Notes under the pieces: model-generated | What the model saw: the letters and a program-made list of their open reading frames with translations, nothing else | Database searches by the model: none | What the model was told of the DNA's origin: nothing | Translations under genes and position numbers: made by a program | Source of the DNA: Siphonodentalium dalli | Lineage: Eukaryota > Mollusca > Scaphopoda > Gadilida > Siphonodentaliidae | NCBI GenBank assembly: GCA_032622095.1 | Contig: CP136066.1 | Span: forward strand, 168,714,664 to 168,778,663 | Length of the DNA stretch: 64,000 nucleotides | Direction: 5' to 3' | In this document: positions 47,666 through 60,417 of the stretch, piece after piece | Layout of the letters: every line of letters begins with the position of its first letter | Position numbering within the stretch: position 1 is the stretch's first letter

Positions 47666-48275
47666 CCGGGAGCAGGGTAAATCAGTCACTGGATAAGACC
47701 AACAATAACCCCACACCATACTACTATAAGGCACAGCCGAGGGAGACATAGAATGCTGAATCTCTCTGACCTATCGATGGTTTTCTCGTGCAGAACAAAT
47801 TTTTTAGTTTCATTGAACTTGTTGCACAAGTCATACTGGAATTTTCCATCATTTTCGCCATCTTAATAATTTGCAGTAAGACATATAGTGAATTTCGTCA
47901 CCGATTTGGACGGTGTTACATAGTCTATATATTGGATCATCGGGGTGTGTACAGTGGCATCGTTGCTTGTCGTGAATCGAGCTAGGTAAATGTTATGTCC
48001 TCACGAAACTAGGAGATATAATATTCCTGACCGAAGTCCTCTATTTTTCTCCTCGACTTGAGCGTTCACGCGATTCATACCATGCACTGTTGAATATATT
48101 GATCAGTCGGTTTGTTTCGCCAGCGATATGGTTATATTTAAATCTATGGCGACATTCTGTCCGATCCACATACGACAATCCACAATCCTTTAAAATGCTC
48201 TTCATTGTTCTCGACCTAGGTGCGACAATTAACTGATCCGTTCAAAATCTTTATCTAACCGTCTCACGATTAGTG

Positions 48276-48573
48276 AAATTTAGAACGAGAAATAATCATT
48301 TACCAATTGAATCGGGTTCCTTGACAAACAGAGTATACCGACCGTAAATGCAAGCTATGTAACCTGGAAATAGGAGACGAATTCCACATTATCCTTAAAT
48401 GTCAAATATTGAATGATATCAGAAAGAGACACATCGAACAATACTACTATATCAGGCCAAACACGATGAAACTAAATGCACTTTTCAACACTAAGAAAGG
48501 TAGAATATTGGCCCATTTGACTCTCTTTATCCAAAAAGCCCTCAAATTTGGCCACGAACATCCTGGGGCTTAA
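48276..48573 (+). pseudogene. LINE polyprotein C-terminus
   Basis: One frame gives KFRTRNNHLPIESGSLTN; after a +1 shift near 48335 another gives DRKCKLCNLEIGDEFHIILK, then QILNDIRKRHIEQYY and a stop at 48571-48573. The Cys-x2-Cys ... His ... Cys cluster after an 'R-N-x-x-L-x-I-E-x-G' block is the standard end of CR1-like and related LINE polyproteins in marine invertebrates. Upstream sequence to about 48050 may be more of the element, but it is too decayed to translate. Confidence 0.85.
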
Positions 48574-48975
48574 CTATGGGCCAAGCTGAACAATCCTGCA
48601 ATATGGGCATACTATATACCCCAACCCCTCCCTATGGATACACCACTTCTCATGTGGTACCACTCTAGATTTTGCCCCTGATGTCAAAATTAAACTTCAT
48701 TGGAACCACAATACCTCACCCCACCCTTGTGATACAACACCCACCCCTAGTAATTTTCATGCGGCTTTACTCTAGATTTTGCCAATTCTGCTAAAGGAAA
48801 CCTCATTAGAACCACCATAACACCACGCCACAATTCCCACTGAAAGTACATAGCTACTCCCACAACTCGCGCTTGCGTCACGTATTTTATGTGTTACCAT
48901 ATTCTGTATTATATAGCTTCAGCATCATAATATTCATGATAACTTTAGCTAATAAAATCGTATCGTATCGTATCG
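48574..48975 (+). repeat. LINE 3' UTR with ATCGT pentanucleotide tail
   Basis: Non-coding sequence following the LINE stop ends in AATAAAATCG and three further TATCG repeats (48951-48975). Short microsatellite tails are usual for CR1/L2-type elements, in place of poly(A). Confidence 0.7.
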
Positions 48976-49182
48976 AACAGCTACTTATCCTCACATTGGG
49001 GCGCGTACACATCACCAGCAAGAAAATATCATGTATGCCCCACGTGACTTACTTGACCAATAAAATAAATAATACCGGAAAATATCCAACTAAGGCAGCG
49101 CGCTGATATTTCATCGCCTATTGGTGGCATGTGTTCACAATGAGATGTGGCCATCGGTATCCGTTAACTAATCTCGAGTGAT

Positions 49183-49347
49183 ATATAAGGATTAACTATC
49201 ATGTGGACTGTTTTTATGGAGATGTGACCATGAGGTAAGTTGTCATAACTTGTCTAAAACCCATCTGGTTTTACATATAAGTTATGACAACTTACCTCAC
49301 GGTTACATCTCCATAAAGACAGTCCACATGACAGTTAATCCTTATAT
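49183..49347. repeat. Long hairpin, two 69-bp arms with 27-bp loop
   Basis: Arms 49183-49251 and 49279-49347 are inverted copies (for example AGTTGTCATAACTT and AAGTTATGACAACT) with a few mismatches. It looks like a foldback MITE or a structured-RNA source; no target duplication was evident. Confidence 0.9.
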
Positions 49348-50147
49348 TAATATACATTCAGCGAAAAAAAGCCACTTTTGTAAATGTATTCAAATCGAAA
49401 ATTGTATGGTGACAAAACCAGTCCAAAAATATCCCATAGCACCCTTGGCAAAAGTTAGCAAGAACAATTTCTCTTCACATTTAAACCCGATGATTTATTA
49501 AGTCAATCCTGCGCCCAAAACATTGCGCGTTCGTATTTCCAAACACAATGACTTATCGATGTTGTTATGAGCATGTAGTTATGAGCTCTTGCGCATTCAC
49601 CGATAAAAAATTGCAACTAGCCACGTGGGCGCCGACCAATCCGAATACTGAATTTAGTAATGATCACACTTAATATGTAGATATGATTGTAACAATTCAG
49701 GCGCTCGAGTAATCGTCTGTTCAACATAGTACTTATTTCCATTTTATATTGGTTGCCAGAACCGCTGATATGTTCAACAGTTGGAAAATTCATACCTGCC
49801 GATAGGTTGAAAATGGTCTTGTAGTTTGATTTTCGAAATATTTCTTTGGGGTGGGGGATTAATTTTTTTGGACCAATATTTGCATATTTTCCTATTTTTG
49901 GTGAAACATTATGGTTTGAAATGGTTATCAGTTGGAAACTTTTCAACCTCAGGTGGTAACATATTGGGAATTTCCAACACTTATGGAAAACTTGTGTTTC
50001 GTCTGATTCTGATTCATGGGGTGGGCGGATGCAGTTGGAAATTCCCCAAGATGGACAGCCCAACGAAAACTCTCTAGCCAGGTCCCTGTGTGTATCGGGG
50101 TACTTTATAATTTGGTACCTCACATGCCTTGGTTTAGTTGTTTTACT

Positions 50148-50498
50148 TCAATTTGGACTGTATGTACGTTTCGAATAAAAACAATGTTGGCGTCTCCTCT
50201 CGCATATGGTAATGTCGCCCAAGCAGGGCCGAACCCACCAACTTCTGTTTAGATGTCGTTTTGTGTGTTCACGAAGAACACGAATCCCTACTCGAACGAC
50301 GAAGGCGCCTTCCTTTCTCGTTAAAATAGGTGGCATTTTAAATTTTCCATAAAACGTTATAACTGTATGAATATTCGATATGGACTGTAGGTTGTTTGTC
50401 CGCAGTAATTCAGTTAAACAAACACGACTAACACTAGTCACATTGAGCTCCATCAACGCCATATAACCCGCCGCTTTCTCACGGCCGTAATCATGAAG
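50148..50498 (-). pseudogene. Possible Harbinger-like transposase N-terminal fragment
   Basis: A strong acceptor (CTGATATTGTCTTGCAG) ends at 50499 on the minus strand, and the frame stays open for about 118 codons. Its later part reads MPPILTRKEGAFVVRVGI, LREHTKRHLNRSWWVRPCLG. The Arg-x-x-W-V-R/H-P motif after a basic stretch is typical of the N-terminus of PIF/Harbinger transposases. The expected DDE domain does not follow; the frame becomes random after WVRPCLGD. Weak evidence, but Harbinger-like MITEs are present in the window. Confidence 0.35.
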
Positions 50499-50969
50499 CT
50501 GCAAGACAATATCAGGAAAAATTGCACACTGATATTTTCTTGCTCCAAATATTACGCCCCTGAGAACCGCGACGGTTTAAACGACGTTGATTGAGCTAAA
50601 TCAGAACAGCATTGGTCATTTTGGTTCAAGTGAATTGCGTCCGGGAAATAACCTATAATCCATTTTCACAGTACGATTTAGATTCCACTATATACCCCCC
50701 CCCCCCAACTTATTTCGACCATGACCACACATAACTGACACTAAGTCTGTCTCAAACAATACAGTGAACATGTTATAGTAAAAGTTGTTGTCAATTGAAA
50801 TGCCAATCACATGTGGCTCTAAACGATACAATCCGCCTTCTCCCCCAACGAAACTCGGGTAAAGATGTACACGATTCAACCTCCTTAAATATACGAAATA
50901 ATTTAGAGAAACTTAACTTAAAACTATTTTACGAGCCTACAGTTTATATTTAATATTTAATTTTTCCAG

Positions 50970-51110
50970 AGATCCATTCAACAAAAGCAGTTTGTTGATA
51001 ACCTCAAATGGCAGTTACGGAATTTTAAAAAACATATGGGCTCCACACGCCGTGAGCTATCACGGAAAAGAATTTACCATTGCAGTAAATTATTATCGCA
51101 TAACCTCTAT
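50970..51110 (+). CDS. Candidate internal exon of an unidentified host gene
   Basis: The acceptor TAATTTTTCCAG ends at 50969 and the near-perfect donor GTAAGTATAG starts at 51111. Of two open frames, the one starting after one base reads DPFNKSSLLITSNGSYGI, then WAPHAVSYHGKEFTIAVNYY, and looks like extracellular beta structure with an N-glycosylation site (NGS). It leaves two bases at the donor. The other open frame is basic and less protein-like. No other exon of this gene was found, and the family is not recognised. Confidence 0.5.
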
Positions 51111-51249
51111 GTAAGTATAGATATTGCGTTCACAAACAGTATGCAATGAGAAGTGCCGCACAATGATTAGATATAAAATTGAATTATATATTGAACCTGG
51201 ATATATATATAAATTTATATTTCTAAATGACATGAACTGTAAATTCTAT

Positions 51250-52170
51250 TCTCTTGAGAATTACTTGTGATCAACGCCCACGTTCTACTTCTTAATTATT
51301 TATAAATTCTATAAAATAATTTTAAGCATGTAAAAAAAAGCTCATCGATCCAACATGCACGGCACCATTAACTTATCGATTTTCAAGTAATTTGTTGTAA
51401 ATGTCCTAATTCATTAAACATGGCTATGGTGTCGCTCCTCCTTTGTTCGCAGAGTACAGTTTATATGATAACGCATAGTTACAATTCACGAGATTCTACA
51501 TTATTTTACAAACGACTATCCATTATTTCATTAACTACGGTCAATATCCAAATTAATAGTTTTACTGTGGACCATTTAATTTTATTTCACTTACATGTAT
51601 GTTAGCATAATGTCTCATCACTTGCTATATACATGACGGAGGTATATACCTCTACAAACTAGTCGGTCGAGTGTATCTAACTTCAAATTTCAGGCATGTC
51701 GTTTCTTGTATACATGGACATTAACTTTTCAACTGCTAAATGTTTCGAATCTAAGTAGACTAATCATTTCTTTTGTCTGGGTTTGTTTGTTTGCCGGGAG
51801 CATTGCACTTCGTGTGATAACAAATGGTATACTACATATATTACTATAATGTGAATCGGACAACGTTTCATCAAAATCGTTCACAAAAAGTGAAATAACT
51901 TTTTTGACTAAGCTTTGAGAGTCGATAGCATAGTCAATTACGCTAACATTTTTACATGTCAATTTCCATCGGCTCTCATTTTCTCGCGCTAAAAATTAAC
52001 ATGTCTGTCTTAATTAGTTTTCAACATAACTATGATCGTTCAATGTACCACTGCCGGTAAAGCTATCGAAGAAGCTAAATGAATATACGCAGTTTTAAGT
52101 CAAATGTGCGAAACGGAATAACGTGCCCCCGTTACAATGGGTCAAGTGGTCACGCAATCCGAACGGCCAA
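51250..52170. other. Non-coding stretch
   Basis: AT-rich; nothing supported. Confidence 0.5.
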
Positions 52171-52175
52171 TGCCT

Positions 52176-52839
52176 GCGGACACGCGTACCACAGTGGCGA
52201 TGGCATAGCAGGCGTGACAATTTATTATGGCGGAGTTTGGTGACAATTGGTTGTCATATGTAATATGCCATAGCAAGTTATGTCCCCCTCTGCAAATTCG
52301 CACAATGACTCTACTAAGCTCTACCAACGACGGTCGATCTCTCAAGGATTTATCTACCTGAATGTCTTGTCGCTGTAGATCTTTACTCAACACGCAGTGT
52401 TATATTTTGCATGCTAGCACACACGTCCACTTGATAACTTATTAAATAACCCATCTCAACAGCCATGATTATTCTTGCAAATGAAATTAATATAAGTAGA
52501 TAAACATTATGCGTTGAGATCATATAAAAAAACACGCCACACGCATGATGTGTGATTCAATGAGGAATTGCCAACAGGCCACGGTCAAACACAATTCCGG
52601 ACGATCTTTCGTGCAATTATATATATCGTAGCGAACACAATTTAGCAACATGTAATGAGTAGATACCAACCTTAGTGAAAACCAATGGTTAATTGTTCCA
52701 GTCGACTCGCTGTGCGGAAAATCAGCGGGCGACATGGCTAGTTTTGACACACAATTATGACGGACCAATTGTCATCAAACTCCACCATAATAAATAGTCA
52801 CACCCACTATGCCATCGCTACTGTGGTACGCGTGTCCGC
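52176..52839. mobile_element. Foldback element with 76-bp inverted arms
   Basis: Arm 52176-52251 and arm 52764-52839 are each 76 bp and about 90 percent identical in inverted orientation, with outer ends GCGGACACGCGTACCACAGT. The 512-bp interior has no coding frame. No target duplication is evident. A MITE or Foldback-type transposon is likely. Confidence 0.85.
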
Positions 52840-53464
52840 ATTCATTGAGCAGGCTAATAAGGCCGAACACATCGAACTACTCTTGTGTCTTGTATATATG
52901 TTTATTCTTATAAACTGTTTTACGTACAGTGTTCAGAAATACAAAAACGTATACGTTAGGCCGGTCTTCTCCAACCACAGTAAACAACATGCATAATATA
53001 CATTACATTAAACATGATCATATATGACAATGCAAAATATTTTATAACATAAAGGTACATATATGTGATTTGAAGAAGGACCGCCCATATGATAAAATTG
53101 ACGCAGTTTGGAGTTAATCCATTCTAATGAATGTCTCTTCAAACAAAAGGACTTTGCGTAGCTTAGAGTCCCATAATAACTGCAAAATGTACATTATTTT
53201 AGCGATTATACTTCATAGAACGATCTCGGCCTGCCACCTCGATCGATCTGTTCGCTCAAATAATGTACAGTTTTCAGTCATTTTATTATCCTATTCTCCA
53301 GTGTTGCTAAATATATTAAAGAATATATATATCCCAACGTTAAATTAAAAAAAAAAACGTTAAAAGCGCAATTCATAATATCATTAACCCTTTCACAAGT
53401 TGAGCTTCCTGAAATTTGTTAAGACCCTGACCAAAGGCACTTTTATATAAGCTCCTCGCATATA

Positions 53465-53906
53465 AACAGAATGCCTTGGTCAGCAATATATATGTATGCG
53501 AGACTCTCATATACAAGATATGGCACTGAAAAAATTTATTGATCATTACTGTTGCCCCAGCTCGGCTCTCATGAAAGGGTTAACGGCAATGTAATCAAAT
53601 CTGCATAATTTAGTCATTTATGATTTATTCAATAGATAAGTAGACATCCAATGTACACACTTGTTAACAATATGCAAATTTATTAAACAGAATGCCTTGG
53701 CCAGCAATATATATGTATGCGAGACTCTCATATACAAGATATGGCACTGAAATTTTGTATTGATCATTACTGTTGCCCCAGCTCGGCTCTCATGAAAGGG
53801 TTAACGGCAATGTAATCAAATCTGCATAATTTAGTCATTTATGATTTATTCAATAGATAAGTAGACATCCAATGTACACACTTGTTAACAATATGCAAAT
53901 TTATTT
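53465..53906. repeat. Tandem pair, 221-bp unit
   Basis: Units at 53465-53685 and 53686-53906 start 'AACAGAATGCCTTGG' and differ by only a few bases. A weaker version of the start (GACCAAAGGCACTTTTATA) precedes them. Confidence 0.95.
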
Positions 53907-54379
53907 ACAGTGATAAGCACAACACAGTGAGGACAACACAGGATGCGAAGAAAGCAAAGACAGAATAAATAAATGATTTAGTATACGCGTTTCATTAATT
54001 ACGAATCGCACCTGCCATAAGCGATCCACTCATTTTTATGTTGTTTTTGTCAAATCCCCATGTCACGTCCTGATAACACATATAGTCCAGTGCATTTATG
54101 GTTTCACCTCAAACAAATTGCAACACAAAGTTTATCAGTGGAAATAACTAATATAACCCATCGCAAGCAACATACTAAAAGTCAAAGAATCAAGAAAGGC
54201 GAAATTGATGAATTTTGTGAAACAAATTTGTCAAAATTTATTAAATACTCAATTTATGGCTGTCCAAGAATCTTAATAAAAACTGTATTTTTCAAGGCCT
54301 TCCATTTATATATCCGTTTTGTAGAGAACACAATCCTGATGACAGAGCAGAAACCCTTTCCCAGATACGTTGAGTAGTT

Positions 54380-56110
54380 TCTGCAGTTATGTGCCTCCAA
54401 AATGTGGAGTCTATCTAATTTCTAATTAGCGCATTCTTGTTTTGTCATTTCCTCTCTAGGTTGTGTACGAAATATTATTTATTTATGCAGCTATGATCGA
54501 AGACAAATACATTCATAAACGAAATGTGTGTTCCACCATTGTATGGACAACAAATTTGCCTGTGGTCCAGAATCGACGTGATGAAATTTCATATTTGTAG
54601 TCATAAAACTAAATAAATATATATCCATTTTCCCCGTGTTTCTCATATTCACTTAAGTATACATGGTTAAACACACTGTGAAGAAATTTCATAAATCATG
54701 CTTTAGAAAATCAAATCATGGTCGTATGAATCCTAAGAATTGACTCTTTTATAAAAATGCCATTTTGGGCGCTTTCGTCCATTTTAAACGATTTTGTGAA
54801 TAAAGAGTAAAAATAATGTGCGTTTAATGTGTAAAATCATTTGAACTTCCTTCTAAAACACTTTCGTGTTTAAATAATAGCCTTATATTGGACATCTCGA
54901 TGAATGTCACTTAATTTCACTCATGTTTGTTTTTTAAATGACTCCAAATTTTAATATATCAAATGGGGTAAGGGAAACCATATTGACAACATTTCAGAAA
55001 AGATGGACCTTGATGCATAAAACTTTGCTATAACCAGATCTTACAATCATTATTCTTTGATATAAAGTGTACTACTTGTTTTTGGTGTTCATATTTAGAG
55101 CTATGATCTTTTTTGTTCCACCTTGATGGCGAAATGGGGGAATAATTATTTCGGGGTTGTTCTATATAACATGCTCATAAATTTATAAATAAACCTCCAC
55201 TAAAGTACTAAACTTTTTATTATGCCAGAATAATCTACACAAACTGGAATAAAACAACCCTTTGCCTCCAATGACTAGAATATCGTGACAAGATCATAGC
55301 CTTTTGTGATTTCCTACTCCATTATCAATGTTTGACTTTGAAGGTCACTTTCTTGAAAATCATATGAAATCCAGTAAATGTTGATTGTCATAACCAATGT
55401 TATACTATTTTTTTCAACATTAATGTTTCAGGAAGAACATTGAAATGCTTTTACATTTTGAACATAAGGGCCATAAATTGATTTTGGCACATTTGTTTAG
55501 AAATTCCAGCATAGTGTATTTAGCCTAGTACACTTAAGAGGTTATGATGGGGGGGGGGGGGAAGTCAATACAATGGGACACACATTTTGTTTAAGAATAT
55601 TTTTGTCTTCTCGATCTTAGATGCATGAAGTAATCATTTTTTGTGCACAATATAGTGAGGAAACTAATAAAACAGCAATATATCCTTTCATTATTCTCTA
55701 ATTATTAAAATACATGTACTAGACCATAAAATATGGATTTAAGCTAATACTTGGAAATTGAGGATCCGAAATTATACCAACTCCCAATTTTAGTGGTCTT
55801 AACTCGAAAAATTATCAACGTATCTGGAAAATGTTTTTCTGTTATGCAATCATTATTGTGTACTCATCAAACTGGATATATAAATGGAGGGACATATAAT
55901 ATGTAAGTTTTTTTATAAACATCCTTGAGTCTTTAACCAGATTTTAACAAATTTATTTTTAGTATGTTGTTTATAATTGGTTAATACAGATAATCCCTCT
56001 TAAGAAACAGTGTGTTGCAATTAGTTTGAGGTTTGGCACTTTTTTCTTCATAAATGCACTGGACTAATACTATATGGAGTAGATGAAACGAATAGTCTAA
56101 AATTAACTTA
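54380..56110. other. AT-rich non-coding stretch
   Basis: Contains a G-run (55550-55561) and many poly-T runs; no gene or element supported. Confidence 0.55.
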
Positions 56111-56118
56111 CATTTTAA

Positions 56119-56524
56119 AGGTACTCAATCTGATCAGAGGGTCCTACATTACTACTTTTTGGCTTTGGGTGGAAAATAATTGATTAGAGTCGAGGAACCT
56201 ACCAATCAACGTTCAGGGTGATCAGATATCGATATTTGAAGTTTTGTTATCTCTATTCTTTCTATCCCAGAACACGCCGTCGAAGGGATGTTATTATTAC
56301 CACTTGATTTTAGAGTTATCAATCCTTGTCTGTTTGAATATTGTTTCTGGTGTACACATCTCGAGCAAATTAGTACTCATCTCGAGAAAAAAACAAATTT
56401 CAAAAATCAATATCTAATAACTCTGCGCTTTGTTTGATGAGTTCCTCGACTCGAATCAAATATGTTTTACCCCCCAAAGCCAAAGAAATACTAATATAAG
56501 ACTCTCTGATCGGATTCAGTACCT
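56119..56524. mobile_element. 406-bp TIR element flanked by TTAA
   Basis: Ends AGGTACTCAATCTGATCAGA and its counterpart TGATCGGATTCAGTACCT form long imperfect inverted repeats (over 100 bp, including GGCTTTGG and GAGTCGAGGAAC). TTAA lies immediately outside both ends (56115-56118, 56525-56528). TTAA duplication is diagnostic of piggyBac-type insertion, although the terminal bases are not the usual CCC. Interior is non-coding. Confidence 0.75.
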
Positions 56525-56912
56525 TTAAGTAAATATGCTTTACCACTGCACTTGACTAATAGTTTATGGAGTAATTGCAACGAATATTCTAAAATTAACT
56601 TACATTTTATGTAAACATGCTTTACCATTTAACATAAATTGTTATCCGCACGTGACAGGGGATAGGTATTGTTATTGTAATATGTTCCGTATATTTATGA
56701 ATTATTATATACACATTTCTCAATAAATAATTCATATCTTGATTGGTTTTCTACTATATTTGTTTCCCCCTTCTCAGAAGGAATTTCATTTTATTATATA
56801 CTTACCCATCAATTATAAAGTTTTAGCAGTGTGATATAAGTGATATCCCACTAGTGAAATTTCTGATATATTTACATTCATGGGGCGAGTGGGCACGGGC
56901 AAGTAACTTGTT

Positions 56913-57022
56913 CAGTGGATATTAGTAAATCTCATGTGTGATGACAAAACATTTTAATCTCCACTCGTGGCTAAAGCCACTCGTGAAAATTCAATGTTTT
57001 GTCATCTAACCCATATCCACTG
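56913..57022. repeat. Inverted repeat (foldback), ~50-bp arms
   Basis: CAGTGGATAT, GATGACAAAACATT and CACTCGTGGCT on the left recur inverted on the right as AGCCACTCGTG, AATGTTTTGTCATC and ATATCCACTG. Arms are interrupted by small loops. Confidence 0.85.
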
Positions 57023-57029
57023 GAAGTAT

Positions 57030-59600
57030 ATATATCCTATGTGCTATATAGAAAACAATAGTGAAAACACCACGGCTATTTAGTTCGTGCATTTCATATT
57101 CCAACTTTTATAACGAAAATACCATTAGCAAACATTATATATGCTGTCTGCAACCAGAACCATCCATTATTTAAATAATCTGGGATGTCAACTTAAACGT
57201 CACTATGCTTAAAACCCACCGGCATCTTATCCCTTCGTCCCGACACGTCTCTTATCCAACAGAATAATCAGGCGATTTGATCGCATGAGTGTTGTTTCTC
57301 ACAAATGACCATTCTTTTAAGAATGCTCATGAGACGTGAGATTCTTTTTTAAGAATGTCCGTGGGCATTTGAGAATACGCAAGGGATTATTTGGTGCTAT
57401 ACTCACGTCCCGAGTCAAGACAATAGAATAAAACTATACATATACATACGTTTGTCGTAACGGACTCGTAAATATGGGTTCGGAGTATAATTAGCTGGAA
57501 ATTTCCTACATTCGGTCCGAACGCACGTAATTTTTTCCAATTGGTATATAGTGTTGGTTTGGAAATCTTGAGGCCAGTAAAATAACAAATTCTAATTGTT
57601 CTTCCACCTCGCTAATCTTTGGCCAATTAAAACCTGCTAATCGATTACAAATGACTAACATATCAAACTAAAACGAAACGCCAGCCTGAACCTGGTCTAT
57701 ATCGTTATACCTTTACATGTATGTTCTAATAATACAGATTTAAGTCGGGTTCGGATTAAATTTTTTTTTTAAACCAATCGAGGCCGAAGTTTTCATGCAG
57801 TCAGTACTTTTATATAGATGCTGAGATTTTAAAGGGCTCATATTTCAATTTTTTCAGATTCCTCCACACAATGGGTACATTTAGAAAATTCCAAGCCACG
57901 CGATGGGTAGCACATGGAATTACGCGACATTGCGATATCGGCCTGATTAAAAGGGGAGAGATGCAGCCGGAAAATCATCAAACCTCTCTAGCCACGTCTC
58001 TGATAATTAATCAACTATATCTTCAACGATATGTAGGCACTCTTTGTGCGATTGTATGCCGTTTCAAAGAAACTATAACACTTAAGAATTGTGCAATAAC
58101 TGGAAATGGTATGATACATTTGGGATATCTAATCTGAAGGGGATAGGTGTGCGAATTAAATTGTGATATTACTCGGAGTCCCGTCTATAAACTTTAGAAT
58201 GATTATTATAATTCAAACTAGTGAATGTCTTGCTGACAATAATTGGAAATTAAAGATATCTCAAACGATTGGACACTATAATACTTCCATTCTTGCGTAT
58301 TCTACACAAAACAAGGAAGAAGCGTTATATACCCATTTATGAAAATGTCTTGTGTGCTGTCGACTTGTTAATAATGAGGAAGTTTCACCAGGTTTCGGGT
58401 TTGGCGCCAAAATATTTGAAAAATCACATTTTATAAACGGCGTTGTTAGACAATTGAAGAAACATTTAAAAAATAAGCTGATCACATTAAATTCTGATCG
58501 CATTATTTTGGATAATTTTCGTGGTGTTGTATTGGTGATGCATATGTCAAAAACACCATTATTGTTCATGTTTTATTGCCTGATAAATTCTCATGGAATC
58601 TTAACTCATTTGATGTGGAATTGGGTGGGGCATCGTCAAATAAAAAAAAAACCTACAATTGGATAGAAATATATTGCCCACATACACTGCATGGCAGATT
58701 CCATAGCGCAATGGCACACTTCGGAGGAAACGTCCCTCAACTACCGAGTCCTAGTTGGAATTAAATCATTATTGAAACATTTAGCTTTTCGCTGTGAACA
58801 ACTGTCCGCGCTGAACTCTGCATATAATCAGGCAATCAACACATAGCTGTGGGTCATACCAAATAGATAGTTGATTTCCAACGACAATTCAATAGGTGGT
58901 TTTAAATTAGATAACATTCTCGGCGTCGGCTGAAAGTTGGTGCACGGAGGTAATTTGACCCAGACGGACAGTGATTATAAACAGGGGCACTGCAAACTAT
59001 TGCAATTTATTGATCTGCTTTTGAGATTAAAGGTATAACCCAAATTTATACACACCTGTATATACTGTGGGGAATTGTATTCTATATGCAGCTTTGATCT
59101 TGCATGCATTAAAGGGACATCAATACTTACTCTTTATTGGCACTAGCATTACATACATACGATAAAACACTTCATGTTTAAACACTAGTAACTCCGGATA
59201 CCCAACCAAATACACGGTGAGTAGAGTTATCATTCTAAGTTAAGTACAATATGTCAACAATGTCATCATATCGCCTGTTCAGTGAAGCATCACTCTAACT
59301 GGTATCTTGTCTGTGAAAACGAAACATCCGCTAAACTTTTATGATGAAGAGAAATAATGTGAATATTTGTGAAATCAACTTATTTATCTGTACGGATACA
59401 TTGAGATGTCTACAACATGTCTAGAATTGGGCACAAGTTTACCTCACGAAAATCAATACATAAAAGTATCATCAACGCGAGAAATAGGTAGACAGAAGGA
59501 GGAATAGAGAGTGGTGAAGCGCAATACATGTAAAACGAAAATAATTACAAACGTTTAATTATATGGAAGTATACGAATTTCCCACCGGGAATTCGAAAAG
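57030..59600. other. Mostly non-coding, with one weak exon-like segment
   Basis: An acceptor (TTTCAATTTTTTCAG) at 57859 leads into a frame with RKFQATRWVAHGIT. The TRW motif recalls hAT-type proteins but stands alone. Frames at 58276-58666 look like chance. Nothing else recognised. Confidence 0.4.
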
Positions 59601-60417
59601 CCGCTAGTTTATATGTTATATTTATGCTTGTAGTCGATTATATATCATTTATTTACGCTTGTATCATTTATATTCATTGAAGGAACTATGTGTTGGGTTC
59701 CACATTTCGATTTCTATAAGACTCTGTAATATCGAGTTTTGTTTAGATTGAATAGTGTTACCTATTAATCTACAGAAAAGAAAGTTCCAAACAAATTCCA
59801 TGTGTTTAGACCTGTGGTTTTTACATGCACGGGCTGGGCTATTCGCTAGCGAATATTTCATTATCATTTAACACTTCATTATCTAGCATCAACTCTGGTG
59901 ACAGTACTATTTTACTAACCTATCATAACTATGCCTTATATTACGTAATATATAGTTAGCCTGACTATAAACAAGAAATAGTTGCACATCATTCTCTAAC
60001 ATTAATTTAGTCAAGTCAGGGCGTATTGTTTACTAACCTATCTTGTCTATGCCTTAAAATAGTTTATATATTTAGCCTGACTATATAACATCTGCCTAGA
60101 AATATTTGTATAGTTAGTCTGACATATTGTTCTTTACATCTACCATGTAATATTGTTGCTTTCTATTACTAACTACTACTGCCCACTGGTAAGAAGACTT
60201 TACCCATATAAATATTGTCTGTTATGTGAGATCGACTTCTGATGAGAACACATCAGTAAACAGGACTACGCAAGTATGACATGGAAAATTTTCTCATGGA
60301 ACAGCGTTCTGGTATGCGTTACATGTATGTCAAATGTGATGATGCCGCTTCGAATACTGAAGATATAATATAACCATTCTCGATTTAGAAAAAAACATGT
60401 CACCGCACGGTTCGTAG

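Noticed and set aside
49617-50123. 168-codon minus-strand frame
   Set aside because: No domain or compositional signature; consistent with chance.
50694-50706. Poly-C run as a functional element
   Set aside because: Simple homopolymer, likely slippage; no flanking structure.
54060-54377. 105-codon plus-strand frame
   Set aside because: No recognisable motif or splice context.
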